From NCBI GenBank assembly GCA_050084985.1, contig JBITNC010000001.1, positions 86,118,001 through 86,182,000 of the forward strand: 64,000 nt of DNA, read 5' to 3'. Positions 11,641-23,900 of this stretch are shown here, one piece after another (the first letter of the stretch is position 1; every line of letters starts with the position of its first letter). The translations under genes were made by a program, and so were the position numbers. The notes below the pieces were generated by a model that was given only the letters and a program-made list of their open reading frames with translations, did no database searches and was not told the origin of the DNA. Origin of the DNA: Nageia nagi (Eukaryota > Pinophyta).

Positions 11641-12015
11641 ATGCACAAGGGCTCTGATACTAATTCTGATAAAGAGGTCTTGCTGGCTTGGCCAAAATGG
11701 GGGGAACCACTTAAATTGCATATTAAGAGATTTGGTGGTACTGATCCTATTGACTGGATAGATGAAATTGCTAAACAATTCAAATTGCGTGATACACCTA
11801 AAATGGAAAGGGTTTATTTTTCAAAATATTTGAGGAACAAGATATGGCAAGCTAAAAAGAATAGATTATGAACCAACATGGAGAAAGTTTGTGGATATAC
11901 TTATTAAGTATGATGAATCTAATGTTCATAACCAAAAGAATGCAAGACCAGTGTTGACTCCAAGAACCATGAGAAATAAGATTATGATTCCAATTTTGAT
12001 TTTGGGATTATCATG
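11641..12015 (+). pseudogene. Gypsy-type gag fragment
   Basis: The frame starting near 11641 contains LKLHIKRFGGTDPIDWIDEI followed by a segment ending YLRNKIWQ. This matches the start of the retrotransposon gag domain of Ty3/gypsy chromovirus-type elements (K-L-x-I-x-x-F-x-G-x-D-P…W…). It stops at 11871. A shifted frame continues with a PTWRKFVDILIKYDES-like segment typical of the following helix. Gag forms the particle shell. Only about 120 residues remain, and no pol was recognised beside it. Confidence 0.65.
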
Positions 12016-13940
12016 ATCTATGAAAAAGACCTTGAAAGCGTTGTTCAAAGTTATTATTTGAGCATTTCTAAACATTATTTTTAGAAGGGATGGCCATGTT
12101 TGGGTTATCTATGATTAATGACCATATATGCCATTGTTGGGATCATAGAATATTAATATAACGTTTATATGCCAAATTTTCCTCCAAAAAATGTTGTTTT
12201 TTCCTAGCAAAATACAGTGTTGTTTAAATGTCAAAAATATGCCAAAATAATGGTCAAAAAACATTGAATACACCTTGAATACGTGAAGAGACAGTGGAAG
12301 TACCCATCATACTTACCATATTTAGTGTATAAACAGCCAAAAAATGCAAAAACATGTATAAAAAATTGCATGTTTTTTTAATGTGCCATGTATTTTTCCC
12401 AAATTTGTCATCTTTTTTCTATCTTTTGTCCATTTTTTCCCGAATTTGTCATTTTTTTTGTCATGAACTTTTCCCATTTTTTTGGTTTTTTACCAACTTT
12501 TTCCCTTTTTTTGCCAAATTTGCCGTATTCAAAAATTTTAAAATTTGCAAATTTTGTCATATTCACCTTACTTTGACCCTTTTTGGACCGTTTTTAACTA
12601 TTTAGCCCCGGACCATATTTACAAAAAATCGAATTTTTATTCTATGGTCAGGATCTCATGGCCATGATCAAAATTGCAATGGATGGTTTTGGTATGCAAG
12701 TGTTGATAAACTAATATCGCTATTGTGTGAGGAGTAGGAATATCTAATTTCTACCTCCATGGGAAGAAAGGACTCTTAAGAAGGTTTAGCCGCTTATACA
12801 AAGATTTCTATAGTATCCAAACATTCATTGTTTAAATTGTTTAATTCTTCTCACTCTTTTCAGTAGTTCAATATAGGCTGCGGAACATTTGAAAAGAAGA
12901 CATCGCCAAATATGTTAAAAAGTTCTAACCCTATGACATGAGCTTTGTCAACACTTGAAATCTTATACACTTCGGAAAAGCATGTTTTGTAACATGCCAA
13001 ATTGGACTTTTTAAGTGGTAGCATCAATCAAGCCTTCGAAAAAGTCCCAACTTACTTTAAAGCTCAAACAATTGAGATATGAAGCATAAATGGAACTATT
13101 TTGAGCTTACATCAACATATTTTATCAAAAAGCTCAAACTTGTATGGTTGTAAAGCGATAAAGAGAAGACCGAAGTTTCATCATATTTAATGTGACATCA
13201 TCTCTATGAAATTTTCAACTTCTGCACAAACTAAGTTTCCATGACAAAAGAGTATACTAGAAGATTTTACCCATGCAAAGAAAAAAGCCAAATTTTGTTG
13301 AAAATAGCTTGTTCTAATTTTCTAAAACATATCTATGCAATTATGTGGATTGTAATATGTTCAAACAAATCTCTAGTTATTTTAAGATAGGTTTTCTAGT
13401 TACACGAGTGTAGAAGATTGTTCAAAGGGTCAAGAATTGCAGAGGTGCCCTCTTGTAATTAAATTACTGCAATATTTTAGTAACATTGAAGCACTATTTT
13501 CCCCTTTCTTCTCTACAATTGTTTAAAGAAAGTTTGATGAGTGAATTCAATGGTTGATCATTTCCCCATCTTCACAATTGAGAAAGTAATTATGATCAAT
13601 ATTTATCCTTTTTCTACTATTTAGTGAGTTCTATTTTGATTTGTGGTGATTGGGTTGAAGATTGGATTATCAATGGTTGCTTTTCTTTATAAATTTATGG
13701 TCATTATTCAAAATTTCCTCCACAATTAGAATTTTCCTTGAGTAAGATTGCTTTGAACAAGGGCCTATTTCTTGTTTTTTATCCCTTTTTATTCTCTCTT
13801 TCTCCTTTTGTTAATTTTCAAGTACCATAAGGATTCGGTCTTCTCTAGAGGTTGATTAATACATTCTACATTAAATCTTCCAAGTAAGAGTGGTTGGTCA
13901 GAGAGCACAAATAACCATTACCTAAGGTGAATCAATAGTT
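12016..13940. other. No gene seen; T-rich low-complexity block at 12350-12620
   Basis: AT-rich intergenic or old repeat sequence. The segment 12350-12620 consists of short T-rich repeats around 'tttttcccaaatttgtc' and produces artefactual Phe-rich frames. The rest shows no recognisable coding or structural feature. Confidence 0.4.
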
Positions 13941-13949
13941 CATTCACAT

Positions 13950-15060
13950 TTTTGGCATGCTTGGTGGGATTCTATCCCACAATCGCTTGATTAGAAGTCA
14001 AAATCATTCTATTTACCTATTGGCAACTCCATTTTAGGGACTACCCAGTTGACCTATGTTCATTATATCACAAGCTAAAAAGGTCAAACTTTCCCAATTC
14101 TAAAAGAAGATTTTGATCTTTATCCCCACATAAATACAATCTAAACCTTTGTCATTAGCCCTTTCTAGAATCCATAATGGTCGCTCCAAATTCATTCATA
14201 TGTCCGACTTGGAATGATCTTGGACCTCAAAAATGTTCCTAATCCCCATTCGATTCCTAGTGCAATTCTTAAAGCTTTACCCGTATTTGATGGCACTGAA
14301 AAGACCAACATGTGAGCATTGTAAACATATTATAACACAATTGCAAGCCCTATACTTTAAAGGTAAATTCTTTATTTGGTATAATCATTGGCAACTAATT
14401 CAATCAACAATTAGTCAAAGCTAGCTTAACATTTTATTATCAAATTCAATGAGATTGGAGATCCCTTCTTCCTCCTTAGTAAAATCACTTCCATTCAACA
14501 TCATCATGTGGAGAACATTACCGGTTTCAACATTTGATTCTCAAAAAATGCCCCTAAATGTCTGGCCCTCTAATCCTCAAGCATATATTCATTATCTTGA
14601 AGCTTTCACATCTGATTTGGGTTTTCAAATCAGACAATTTAATGAGAAGGGATTCCTTCAAGTGTTACAAGAAGCCACAATAACATAGAATGCTTCAATA
14701 TCAATTTGAGCTACTTCCTTGAGTTATTATCCATACTTCTCTAAGTTACCTCAAAATAGTAGTCTAATAATGTCTCTTCTTGAATCTTTTGCTTTGTCTA
14801 TTGCAACCCTTTCAAACATTACTTCTCAAAGGAGTAATCCACCACCTATAGTATCTTTGTCCTTAATTTTAGCACTCCTTCCATAAGAAGCCAAAGAATC
14901 AACCAACATGCAAGGGTAGCTATGGTCAAGAACCTAGCAAATAAAATCACTATCATGGAAAGAAAAACATATGAAAGAACATTTGATGAATTAAAACAAA
15001 GAAGACTACCATGCATAAAAAAGGAGCAAGCAAGCCCATTAGGATCAACTAAAAGAATGA
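13950..15060 (+). pseudogene. Possible decayed gypsy leader and gag
   Basis: At 13950-13980 the sequence 'ttttggcatgcttggtggga' resembles the primer-binding-site and leader transition of plant LTR elements. Frames that follow contain LKALPVFDGTEKTN (about 14262-14310), reminiscent of the 'LP.F.G…' start of gypsy gag. Later open frames are hydrophilic and interrupted. There is no match I can defend to a named family and no LTR pair. Ordinary intergenic sequence is a real alternative. Confidence 0.25.
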
Positions 15061-16079
15061 ATGTGGTAGTGTAAATGCCAAGAGATGGAACCTCATCTAA
15101 AGAAGAAGGTTGTTGCTTAGCATGTAATGATCCACATGAATAAAATACATGCCCTATGTGTAGACACCTAATTTTGATTTTCAGTTTATTAAAAAATTAT
15201 AATTTAGGTATCTAAATTGAGTTAATTCATTAAAGAGAAGTCGTGCATAGCGAGAAGTCGTGCATGTTTTGGGGTCAAGGATTTCCCCAACTCGACTCCT
15301 AGCATTGATTTTTCCAAAGATTTATATAGAAAGGTTGGTATATTCATTACCTTTTTTCAGGAAGGTGGTTGAGAAATGCCAGATGAAAACTCTGCACCAC
15401 ATCCAAACTTTCATCAAGAGTAAGATATTGCATGATCACCAAGCTTACTTTGTCCCAAGACATCAACAAAGAGTCATGTTGTTAGTTGATCCGGAATGTA
15501 ACTTGTTGTCTTCCTTGTCATCCTCCTTGCAGGAAAAGAGGTCCACCTCATTCTTTAGAGAATCCTTTTCATATTTGATGTTTAAACCCTTGGTTTTGAG
15601 CCCCAACACCTCTATAATCAAAGCTACAAAGATGGTAAATTTGATACCCCTAGCTTGCACCTTGTCCCATGTCCATAAAATGGCTAATTATTTTGCTAAT
15701 TCAACATATGGCTTTGACATCTTGAACAAATAACTAAGGATACCCCCACAGGTAACTCTCATTACGATTCTATGCCACCATCTTCCTTGTGTCAAATGCC
15801 CATGCCAACTAGTGGAGAATAAATGCTCTAAGATACAGCACCATAAAGTTAGTTTTTAGACACACCTTTTCGACATGTCGTGAAATGAGTTGTTGAGTTG
15901 TCTTCTAGGTGGGTCCCATTCGCATAGGTTTGAAAGTATAAACATTATGATAACATGGAAGTGTCACTCTAATGATTCCAAGGATTCCCAATTTTCCAAC
16001 AAGTTCCAACGTTGATTTTTTCTATATACACATATTATTAGAAATTAAGGTCAAGGTGTCTCTTAAGGGGTTCTCCCTC
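15061..16079. other. No gene recognised
   Basis: AT-rich sequence. Open frames of up to 157 codons (15260-15733, +) have an opposing open frame on the other strand and no recognisable domain, so I do not call them. Confidence 0.35.
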
Positions 16080-16590
16080 CAAATGGACATCTTTCTTTGA
16101 AGAAGTCCTAAATTGGCCAATCAATCAATCACCATATTACCCTCCCTATATACATATTCTACCTTTAAGGTCTCCAACTTTGACAGTTTTATAAGAGCTT
16201 CGTGAATCATAGGTTTAATGGTCAAACAAGAGCTTGGGATCACTTCATTGCATTGACTATATTGAAAGAATCTCCCTCAATTATAACTTTTTAAAAATTT
16301 AGAAGACAAAAAGATAAATACGTTGGTAAAGGGCCCTAGTTTTTGCAAAGTGACTAGATTGAATTCCCAACATTTCAGCAAAGGATAGGAGGGGTTCCCC
16401 TTTATCATTACTAATAACCCCTCTCACCCCTATGTCTCTAGTGTTTCCTTTCAAAGCCATGTCAAAGTTCAATTTCACCCAACCTTGGGGAGGGTCCATC
16501 AAACTAGAAATCTATTCACGTTCACCTCCACAATCGAGACATCTTTTTGGAGCATTCCCCACCAATATTTGGACACTTTCTTCTTAGCAT
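16080..16590 (-). pseudogene. LINE-type RNase H fragment
   Basis: Reading leftward, the frame gives PPQGWVKLNFDMALKGN followed by a GVRGVISNDKGEPLLSF-type block. This is the opening of the RNase H domain found at the C-terminus of many plant L1-like LINEs (W-x-K-x-N-x-D-G-A-x-x-G-N…G-x-G-G-V-I-R). Further left, in other frames, an EYVYREGNMVIDWL-like block corresponds to the domain's C-terminal motif (H-V-x-R-E-x-N-x-x-A-D-x-L). The usual metal-binding Asp of 'FDGA' is kept, but the next residues are changed (DMAL). Frameshifts make this a relic. Confidence 0.7.
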
Positions 16591-16940
16591 CAAGCTTCAA
16601 CATTCAATGAAAAAAGACTCAATGCTTTAGCCAATCCCTTCTGTTGTGACTAAAATACAACATGCCCCAAAATCGTACGATTTTGGGGACCCTCAAGCAC
16701 ACCTTTGTATATACTTCATTTTGTCGTCATCTTCACTCCCCATGTTGCATCACCGAGACCCTGATTCATGGACTACTCATAGTTCATAGCCTCTCCCTTC
16801 ATTAGAGTTAGCCATGATAAAATAGAAATTGCAAATTCCTTGGAATGGCTAAGTCCGGGAAGAGTAAAAGTCAAATCTAGGTGAATTAGGAAGTCTAAGA
16901 TGAGCTGGAAGCTGAGCAAGTCAAACTAGGCATTCCCGAG

Positions 16941-17915
16941 GGCTAGCACATGCTTCAAAAAGATAGAATCTTGTCTTTTTGAACCATGTGATTGGGCCAA
17001 GGGGCCGTCCAGGCGAGAGGGAAGGTTCGAAGATGAAGTCTAGGCACTTACAAGCCCAGTGCATGCCTCCAGGAGACAAAACTTTGACTATCCTGAGCAT
17101 GCGCCAAAGACAGGAAGTATTCTGGACCAAAAGAAGGTGCAATAATCCTAAGGCAAAGACACCAGAAGGCTGGCGCATGCTTCAAAAAGACAAAAAACCA
17201 TGCAATTTGGCTAGGAGGACAAGTTGAGCAAGTTTGGATGCCTAAAAAAGAATCTAAGTCACCCAGGAGGCTGGCACATGCCTCAAAAAGACAAAATCTT
17301 GTCTTTTTGAACCATGCGCCAAGCTTGGAAGGGCTTTTAGTTCGACAGAAAGTGAAAATTTGACAAGGCATGGACCTGGGGAACTCAAAACCAATTCAAG
17401 CATATATAGGGGGCTAGCGCATGACCTCAAAAGACAAATTCTTGACTTTTTGAGGCATGTGCCAAGCCCAGGAAGCCTCCAGGATTTGAGAAGAGGCTTC
17501 CTGAAGCATGAAAATTCGGCTAAGGCATGAGCATTTGAAGATCAAAATTCGCAAAATAGGCCAACAGGAGGCTGGCGCATGTTTCAAAAAGACACAATCT
17601 TGCCTTTTTGAACCATGCAACCAAGCTGGAGGGGTAGGCAAGCTTGGCGCATGCCTCAAAAAGTCACAATCTTGACTTTTGAAAGCATGCACCAAGCCTA
17701 CAAGTTGCCCAATTTGAAACAAAGCATCAAATTTGATAAATTCAGCCGACTGGAAGACCAAAAATCGAGAGAAATCAGGTTAATGGGTGAGTTGGAAGAT
17801 CAAAGCAAGCAAGCACATGACCAGGAGACCCAATGTTAGGAGCATACTCCCTTCCAGGGCTGGTGCATGGCTTAAAAAGTCACCTTTCTATCTTTTTTGT
17901 CCATGCGCCAAGCTT
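16941..17915. repeat. Array of eight hairpin-forming repeats
   Basis: Eight imperfect inverted repeats of about 46-60 bp start at 16941, 17051, 17168, 17269, 17412, 17570, 17642 and 17858. Arms are variants of GGCTTGGCGCATGCCTC followed by AAAAAGACAA, with a 3-6 bp loop. In the unit at 17269-17325 about 21 of 26 arm positions pair. The unit at 17168 has lost the middle and that at 17051 is eroded. Spacers share sequence too (for example 'gaaaattcggctaaggcatg'), so this is a tandem array of variable units (72-216 bp). It ends about 150 bp before a TATA box and 330 bp before copy B. Confidence 0.85.
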
Positions 17916-18064
17916 GGATGACCTTCTGGACCCCAACATCTAGACATAAGAGGCTTGGCATGAGTTTCTGAACCAGCACACATCTTGAGGTCAGATAGAT
18001 AGAGGGCTATGATCAAGTTTGATAGAAACCCTAGCCGACTAGGGCAAGGTGGGAGACAAATTGG

Positions 18065-18074
18065 CTATAAATAC
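18065..18074 (+). promoter_or_regulatory. TATA box upstream of copy B
   Basis: CTATAAATAC lies between the hairpin array and the first open frame of copy B. It is followed by about 170 bp of leader. A very similar box precedes copy A on the other strand. Confidence 0.45.
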
Positions 18075-18243
18075 AAGCTTTGGGACCTCATTTTCCCAAA
18101 TTCAAAACTTGCTCCACTTCTACCCTTGCGCCAAAATAGCAAGAAATTGCAGATTTTTGCGTCCAAACATCTTCATTAGTGGATCTTAGGGCTTGCACAA
18201 GCATTTGGGAGGTTAGCTACCATCATGTGAGGGTTATTCTCAC

Positions 18244-21200
18244 TTGGAAACCCAGGTAGCATCCTTGGTGAGCCACATCGCAATTGAAAATATCATGACT
18301 CCCTCCGAGGGCAATTCGGCTCTTGACTTTGCTAGGGACCTCGAGCGGTTGAAACAGGATTGCGTCATCTCCATTCTTGAGAGACAACAAGCCCTTCCCC
18401 AAGGGGCCAGGTTCTCGAGGAACGATTTTGCAACCATCGGAGATACTGACTAGCAAAACATAGACCCCATGCAGATGAGGGAGAGCATTCATGGGCTTCC
18501 TTCCACAGACCTAAAGCAGGACATTGTCTTCTTCTTCAAGCTCTCCACCTGCACCTTCATCCCGTTCACAGCCCCATTCCCTGAGTTGTGCATGGAAGTC
18601 GGTCACCACTAGCAGAAGGGAGAGAGAATCCTTCGATACATCAAGGGAGACATCATTATGGACTTTCGCCCCAAAGCTATTAAAGCAGCATTTCAATGGA
18701 CTTTCGAGGGTGACTATGAATATAGTGAAGCTAGGTCACTCGCATGCTACCAAGAGACTCCCAGGGCATCCATCACTATTAAGAGTTGGATATTCGAAGA
18801 ACATCACAGGTTGAAGGGAAATGCACTCATCAATGCTCCTCGCTCTAACTTCTAATTGACAATCGAGTTAATGATTCTCCTGTTATCTAGAGTTTTCGGG
18901 AAGGAAGATGCTTCAAAATTCAAGGAGGAGTTCTTTGGGTTCATTCTTGAGATTGCTAGAGGTAGAAGGATCCGATGGAGCAAGGTGTTGAGCAACTCAA
19001 TAGCTGATCAATTGTCATCCATTGATAAAACTCCTAAATTCTACCTCAATTCATACTTGGTATACATGTTGGTCCATGGCAGATACTGGGTTACAGCATA
19101 GGGTGAGACGGCTTGGATAGAAAGAGGAACTTACTCCATTTGGAAGTGCTATCCCAAGTGGAAGTTAGAGAGAAGGTGGGACAGTTTCACAATGAAAAAC
19201 GATGGATGGGAATACAAGATATATAAGGAACTTAAGGGAGAGATCATAGTGGCATGGATCTCCAATTCCACCCAAGATGCTTTGAAAAAGCATGGCAATT
19301 TCTTCCTCCATCACCAACACTTCTCTTATATTCGTATACATGGATCAGCCGTATAGCCCTATCAATTGCCAAGGTTCGTGAATAATAAGATTCTGCTAAT
19401 GGAGATGATGAGGCAATTGGCCTTTTTTACACGAACAGGTGTGGCAAAAGAAATCGGCTACATCAAATTTGCCGATCGTTGTGGGAGAATACCAATGTAA
19501 GTTCTGGACGGATGTGGATGCTATGAAAGAAGAGTTGGCTAGATTCAACTTCAAGAAGATGCCTTCCATAGACCACTATGATCCGGACCACAGGTTGCAC
19601 TCATTCTTCATGAAGGAAAGGAAAAAACCCTATGAACATAAGCCACTTGCAAAAGAGGAACCTTTCTGGAATATCAGCAATGAGGTAGAGATCAAGAGGA
19701 TAAGGGAAAGGGTACACAAGAATGCAAGTGATGAGCAATATCGTGTGGAAGCCACAATTAGCAAGAGACTCTCATGGAACAAAGGAAGAAGAATTCAAGA
19801 GTCTACTTCTAGGGTCACCCAGTCTTCTCCAATACACAAGACTCCTATTGGGTAGTATGCAACCATGCGTGGCAAGAACCCAGTTGAACGAGTTATACGA
19901 CAAGTGCAGGCCACCATAGATGAGCATGATGCAAGGGAATTAGAGCAAGTAGCCATAGATAAGGTAGTAAGGTGTGTGTGAAATAGACATCAAGATCCTT
20001 CTCCACCACCTAGACCACCTAGAGCCACCTTAGCTGCAACGTCACTTGTTGTACCATCATCTAGGTCAGTAGCCTCCAGTCCCTCTTACAAGCCCGATGG
20101 AAACCAAAAGGAAGGAGAGATTGGAGTATCGGAGGATGAACAGGAGCAAAATATGGTCCAGGATGAGGAGATCCTCGATGCGCAACGAAAAGATGTGTCT
20201 GTAGAGATTTTAAAGGAGACTCGTAAGCATACAACATCAGGGCCATCTACAAAGAGAAGCAGAGAACCAATTTCAGAGACAGTACAGAGGACTCAATTGA
20301 AGAGGACTCCACAGTCCCAGGCTACAGGGGCTTCACATGATCAACATGATGAATAGGAAGAGGAGAGACCCTCAAAGAGAATAAAAAGGAACATTGTTGC
20401 CAATCAAGAGGCCGTTGTGGACACTTATCAGCCATCACCCATGGATGAGTGGGGTGTCAACATGGAGGAGTGCCTTGATGTGTTCAATATGGACATCGGA
20501 AAAGAATTTGGAGCAGGGGAAAAGGATGATCAAGTAAGAGAAAGCTCCACCCGTCCAGGAAAATCCCAGACGTATGTCCACTTGGCCGATAATGCTATAC
20601 ACATTAAGACTATTATAGCCAACAAGGAGAACCCACAATGTCCAGAAGACCTCAGGCAGATTAACCAAATCATTAATACAGGTCCGATCGGTTTGGTTGG
20701 TCGGAAACATGCAATCATCTCCAATGCTGAGGCATCACCAAAGATGGTATGATGAAAGATAAGGAGATTAAGGGCCTCAAGAAGGAGTTATCCACACAGA
20801 AGAAGTGACAAAAGAATTAGAGTCGGCTAAGGTACCCACCGAAGAACTTTGAAAGATCAAGCCACTTAAGGAGGGTATGATCACGGTGAAACAAAAGCAC
20901 ATAGATGAGGTCTTGGCAGTAGTTCAACGATTTATTGGAGCACTGGAGAGGGTAGCACTTGAGGAGCAGAAGCTCAAAGATATCATTGTAGAGAGAACCA
21001 ATTTTCTCAGAGTCTTGGATTCTAGGCGGCACATGATCATGCACTTTGAGATGACATAGAATCGCAGGCCAGAAGACGTGAAGTTCTGCGAAGAATATTG
21101 GTTCTATTTGGGTGTGGTCAATCAAATGGCCACTCGATTCCAAGAGGTGCAAAAGGATATGCAAAAGCTCAATGACCAAACACTTTCCTTGAGCAAATGG

Positions 21201-21520
21201 AGTTCCAGGTAAAGTTCCTTGATGATAATGCGGGCATCCGAGATAGAGACCTGTTGGTGGCAAAAGTAAGGCACTTCCTTCACAGCTTGATTATGACTAA
21301 AGACATCAACACGTTCCAAATTGGCAATCACTTGGAGCATTTGCTTAAAGCTCATGCATGGGAGAAGGACATGTTGAGGATAGTAGACAAGGTGGAGCGC
21401 TACATGGCCAAGAACAAGCCCAGGTTATCAGAGATACTGCATGGATTGAAGCTCACAGCCAAATTCCTAGACGACGACTTTGAGGGGCGTGTAGAGGCGT
21501 TGGGCCCACCAAACACCTAG
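18244..21520 (+). pseudogene. Repeat-encoded protein family, copy B (most complete)
   Basis: The longest copy of the unassigned family, about 1,090 codons with several stops and frame changes. The N-terminal module runs from about 18510 to 19620. It includes an IMDFRPKAIKAAFQW block, a KEDASKFKEEFFGFILEIAR block, a WSKVLSNSIADQLSSI…KFY block, a PYQLPRF…ILLME block, and a final HYDPDHRLHSFF block, each with a counterpart in copy A. A Pro/Ser/acidic linker (about 19860-20500) has a basic NLS-like RPSKRIKRN stretch near 20370. The C-terminus (about 20760-21520) is Lys/Glu-rich and heptad-like, with KFCEEYWFY matching copy C, and ends at a TAG at 21518. It may be a gag-like protein of a non-autonomous element. 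A domesticated or unrelated transposon protein is the alternative. Confidence 0.6.
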
Positions 21521-21597
21521 TTACAATACTTGTTATATTTTATTTTATTTTATTTCATAGTTATGATTGGAAACTTGAATTTATTTGTTAATAATTC

Positions 21598-21638
21598 CCA
21601 AGTTTGTGATGGATGAGGATTTGCTCCCACAAACTTGG
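21598..21638 (+). other. Stem-loop downstream of copy B
   Basis: Perfect 11 bp arms CCAAGTTTGTG and CACAAACTTGG enclose a 19-base loop containing GGATGAGGATTTGCTCC. It lies 77 bp after the stop of copy B. The loop matches that downstream of copy C while the arms do not, so pairing rather than arm sequence is shared. Confidence 0.75.
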
Positions 21639-22300
21639 AAGATATCTGGTGACGCCATGTGGTGTATTTTGATTGGACCATATTTTATTTTCTCGTAAGT
21701 TACAATTAGGGTTAGGGAAACATTTAGAGTTGGTCTAAAACTATATATAGCCCATTTTAGGTCATTTGTAGGGGATTAGACATTTTGTGAAAAATTGGAC
21801 TACTTACACTATTCTTCCAAACTTGCAAGTTTCTTTTTTTTTCGCAATTGTGATATAAATCTCAAGTAATTGAAGTGAGCATGTTCTTATTTGAGACTAT
21901 GGATGTCATCGTATGTTATTTCTCTATGCTATCTTGAATGTTTGGTTCATTTTGTAAATCTTCTAAAAGGTGGAAAAAAGAGTGCTTGTAGATCCTACGA
22001 AACATTCTAAGTGGTGTGTAGTTGTAACGTTCCGTAGTTTGCACTTTGGATTAGTGTCTTCCGAGAGAACTCGCATATGTCGTTTAACCTAGGAACTTCA
22101 TTCCATCATTGAGTCTTACTCCATCCTATCCTACCTTTCCACCGCTTCAACTTCAAGCTCCCCTTGTTGAGGTATTCGTGTTGTTGCCTCACAAGTCGGA
22201 TCGGGAATGCGTGGAACCTAGAACAAACCCATGCAAGTCAAGTCTCAGAAATTCACACTAATCGGTAGGAACATTTCCCTAGAGCCCCATTCGTATATCA
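21639..22300 (+). other. LTR-like region after copy B, with TATA box
   Basis: A TATA-type CTATATATAG (21741-21750) is followed by 'cccattttaggtcatttg' and then leader-like sequence. It resembles the region after copy C. No second copy was found upstream of copy B, so the LTR identity is unproven. Confidence 0.4.
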
Positions 22301-22789
22301 CCGTCTCTTCACAAACCCCTTTTCTTTATTTTTCCATTTTTTGCACGGCTTTCACAACAAACTCCTTTTATTTTTTATTTTTCTTTGAGAAACAACCTCA
22401 ATGAATTAGAGAGACCCTTTGAGTCCTTGAGTAACAAATTTCATTTGAGTTGGTAAAAGCTTAAAATATCTCTACCAAACCATCTGAGTCAGCCCATGCA
22501 CCCTTCACTTTCTAACCTTTGAGGTAATCAATCCTCATTGGAGTCTTTCCACTAAGCCCTGCAATACTACTTGCCAACTTGTAGGGATAGGAAAGAAAAA
22601 GACACCAACACCTTCCTCCCCAAGTCTTATTGGCATAATGATTTTGGTTGGAAATAGATAAACCATGGAGAAATGTTCAAATTTCCAAGAATTTCTTTCG
22701 CCTTCAAATCTTATTTCTCTTCTCTTTGGCAATTTGTACTTGCCAAAGTTAAGAACAAATTACAATAGTCATTTCAAAACCATGATCAT

Positions 22790-23900
22790 TGGCAAGCCAA
22801 TTCCAAGTGTGTTCAAAGGTGCTCGCTAAAATCAATGTTTATTATTCCTCTTGCTAGGCTTCCTATCAGAAGTTAAAATGATCCTTAGAGAATTTTTTAT
22901 GGGCTTCCTCCTAGCAAGGGAAAGGTTTTCATATTGTCGCATCAAAATTGTGTTGTATTCCATATGAATTTGGAGAACTTGGGCTTTTGGACATCCATCT
23001 CCAAAAGCTTGTCCTTTGTGCAAAATGGGTTAGCTAGGCCCCAGAAGGCAACAAAGATTGGAAAGTTTTGATTCAACATTGTATTGGTTTAGGCATTCCA
23101 TATGGTCAACAAACATAGAAGGAACTTCTCCATCATTCCATCCTTATTCACAAGGTGCATGTCAAAATTTAAGCCATCTTTGTGGCCAAAAGCATTTGGA
23201 AAGCTTGGGAATACTGTGAAATGGGAATGAATTTAATATTGAGATTTCAATCAACCAACAATCCTTTCAATGGTTTCCTATAATCACTCACCAAGATAAA
23301 CCCCTTGTGAAAGTCCAATGGATTGATGTTTTAAAATTCTTTTGTAGAGGGGTTTGGGTCATTTTAGACCAATTTTCTAGAGAAACAAGGAATCGAATTT
23401 CTTGGTATGAAGCCAAAGCCAATTTCAAACTGGCTAACTATGATATGGAAACCTTCCAAGTGGTTGTGGACTCTATCCCTACACATATGATTCATAAAAT
23501 AGGGAATAGAATCTCCCAACCTTGGTGTAGATATTGGAAATGGTTCCCTAATAACCCATTTTGTAGGTACAACCCTAGCAAAGGTTATAAGTGGCTTTCA
23601 CCTCACAATTTGTCACCAAAACTTGGCAACATGGGTTTCAAACTATCTAATCTGCTATCATGGAATCCAACCTTGCTCATTTTTCTTGGTGTATTCTCTA
23701 TAAAGGTCTTCCTCTTGGCAACCAAGCTTGCTCATTTAGGGGTTGCCAACCCTCGATGCCTATTTTATGGTCAACGTGGAAACATTAAGCAACTTTTTGT
23801 GTTTTGTCTAAAGGTCAAGCTGCATTGAAAAGGATCCATGATTTTGTCAAGCCCTTAAGGCTAGAGCATTTCTCTTGGCACATGATTCTTCTAGGTGACT
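22790..23900 (+). pseudogene. LINE ORF2 C-terminal fragment with zf-RVT
   Basis: Interrupted plus-strand frames contain, in order, the region after the RT domain of plant LINEs (KGFHIVASKLCCIPYEFG, LLDIHLQKLVLCAKWV near 22920-23030, and a KDWKVLIQHCIGLG block near 23060). A 173-codon frame (23307-23828) then ends in a zinc-ribbon-like zf-RVT segment (KLAHLGVANPRCLFYG…IKQLFVFC). In the usual zf-RVT the motif is C-x-x-C…H-x-F-x-x-C. Here the second Cys reads Tyr and the His reads Gln. LINE ORF2 supplies endonuclease and RT for target-primed insertion; only its tail is left. Confidence 0.7.

Noticed and set aside
12354-12605. Phe-rich hydrophobic frames resembling membrane proteins
   Set aside because: They arise from T-rich low-complexity repeats and overlap in two frames.
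15260-15733. Open frame of 157 codons
   Set aside because: An opposing frame is open on the other strand, codon content is unremarkable, and no family was recognised.
16941-17915. CRISPR-like array of repeats and spacers
   Set aside because: The units are palindromic, spacing is irregular (72-216 bp), spacers are themselves related, and the DNA is from a plant nucleus.
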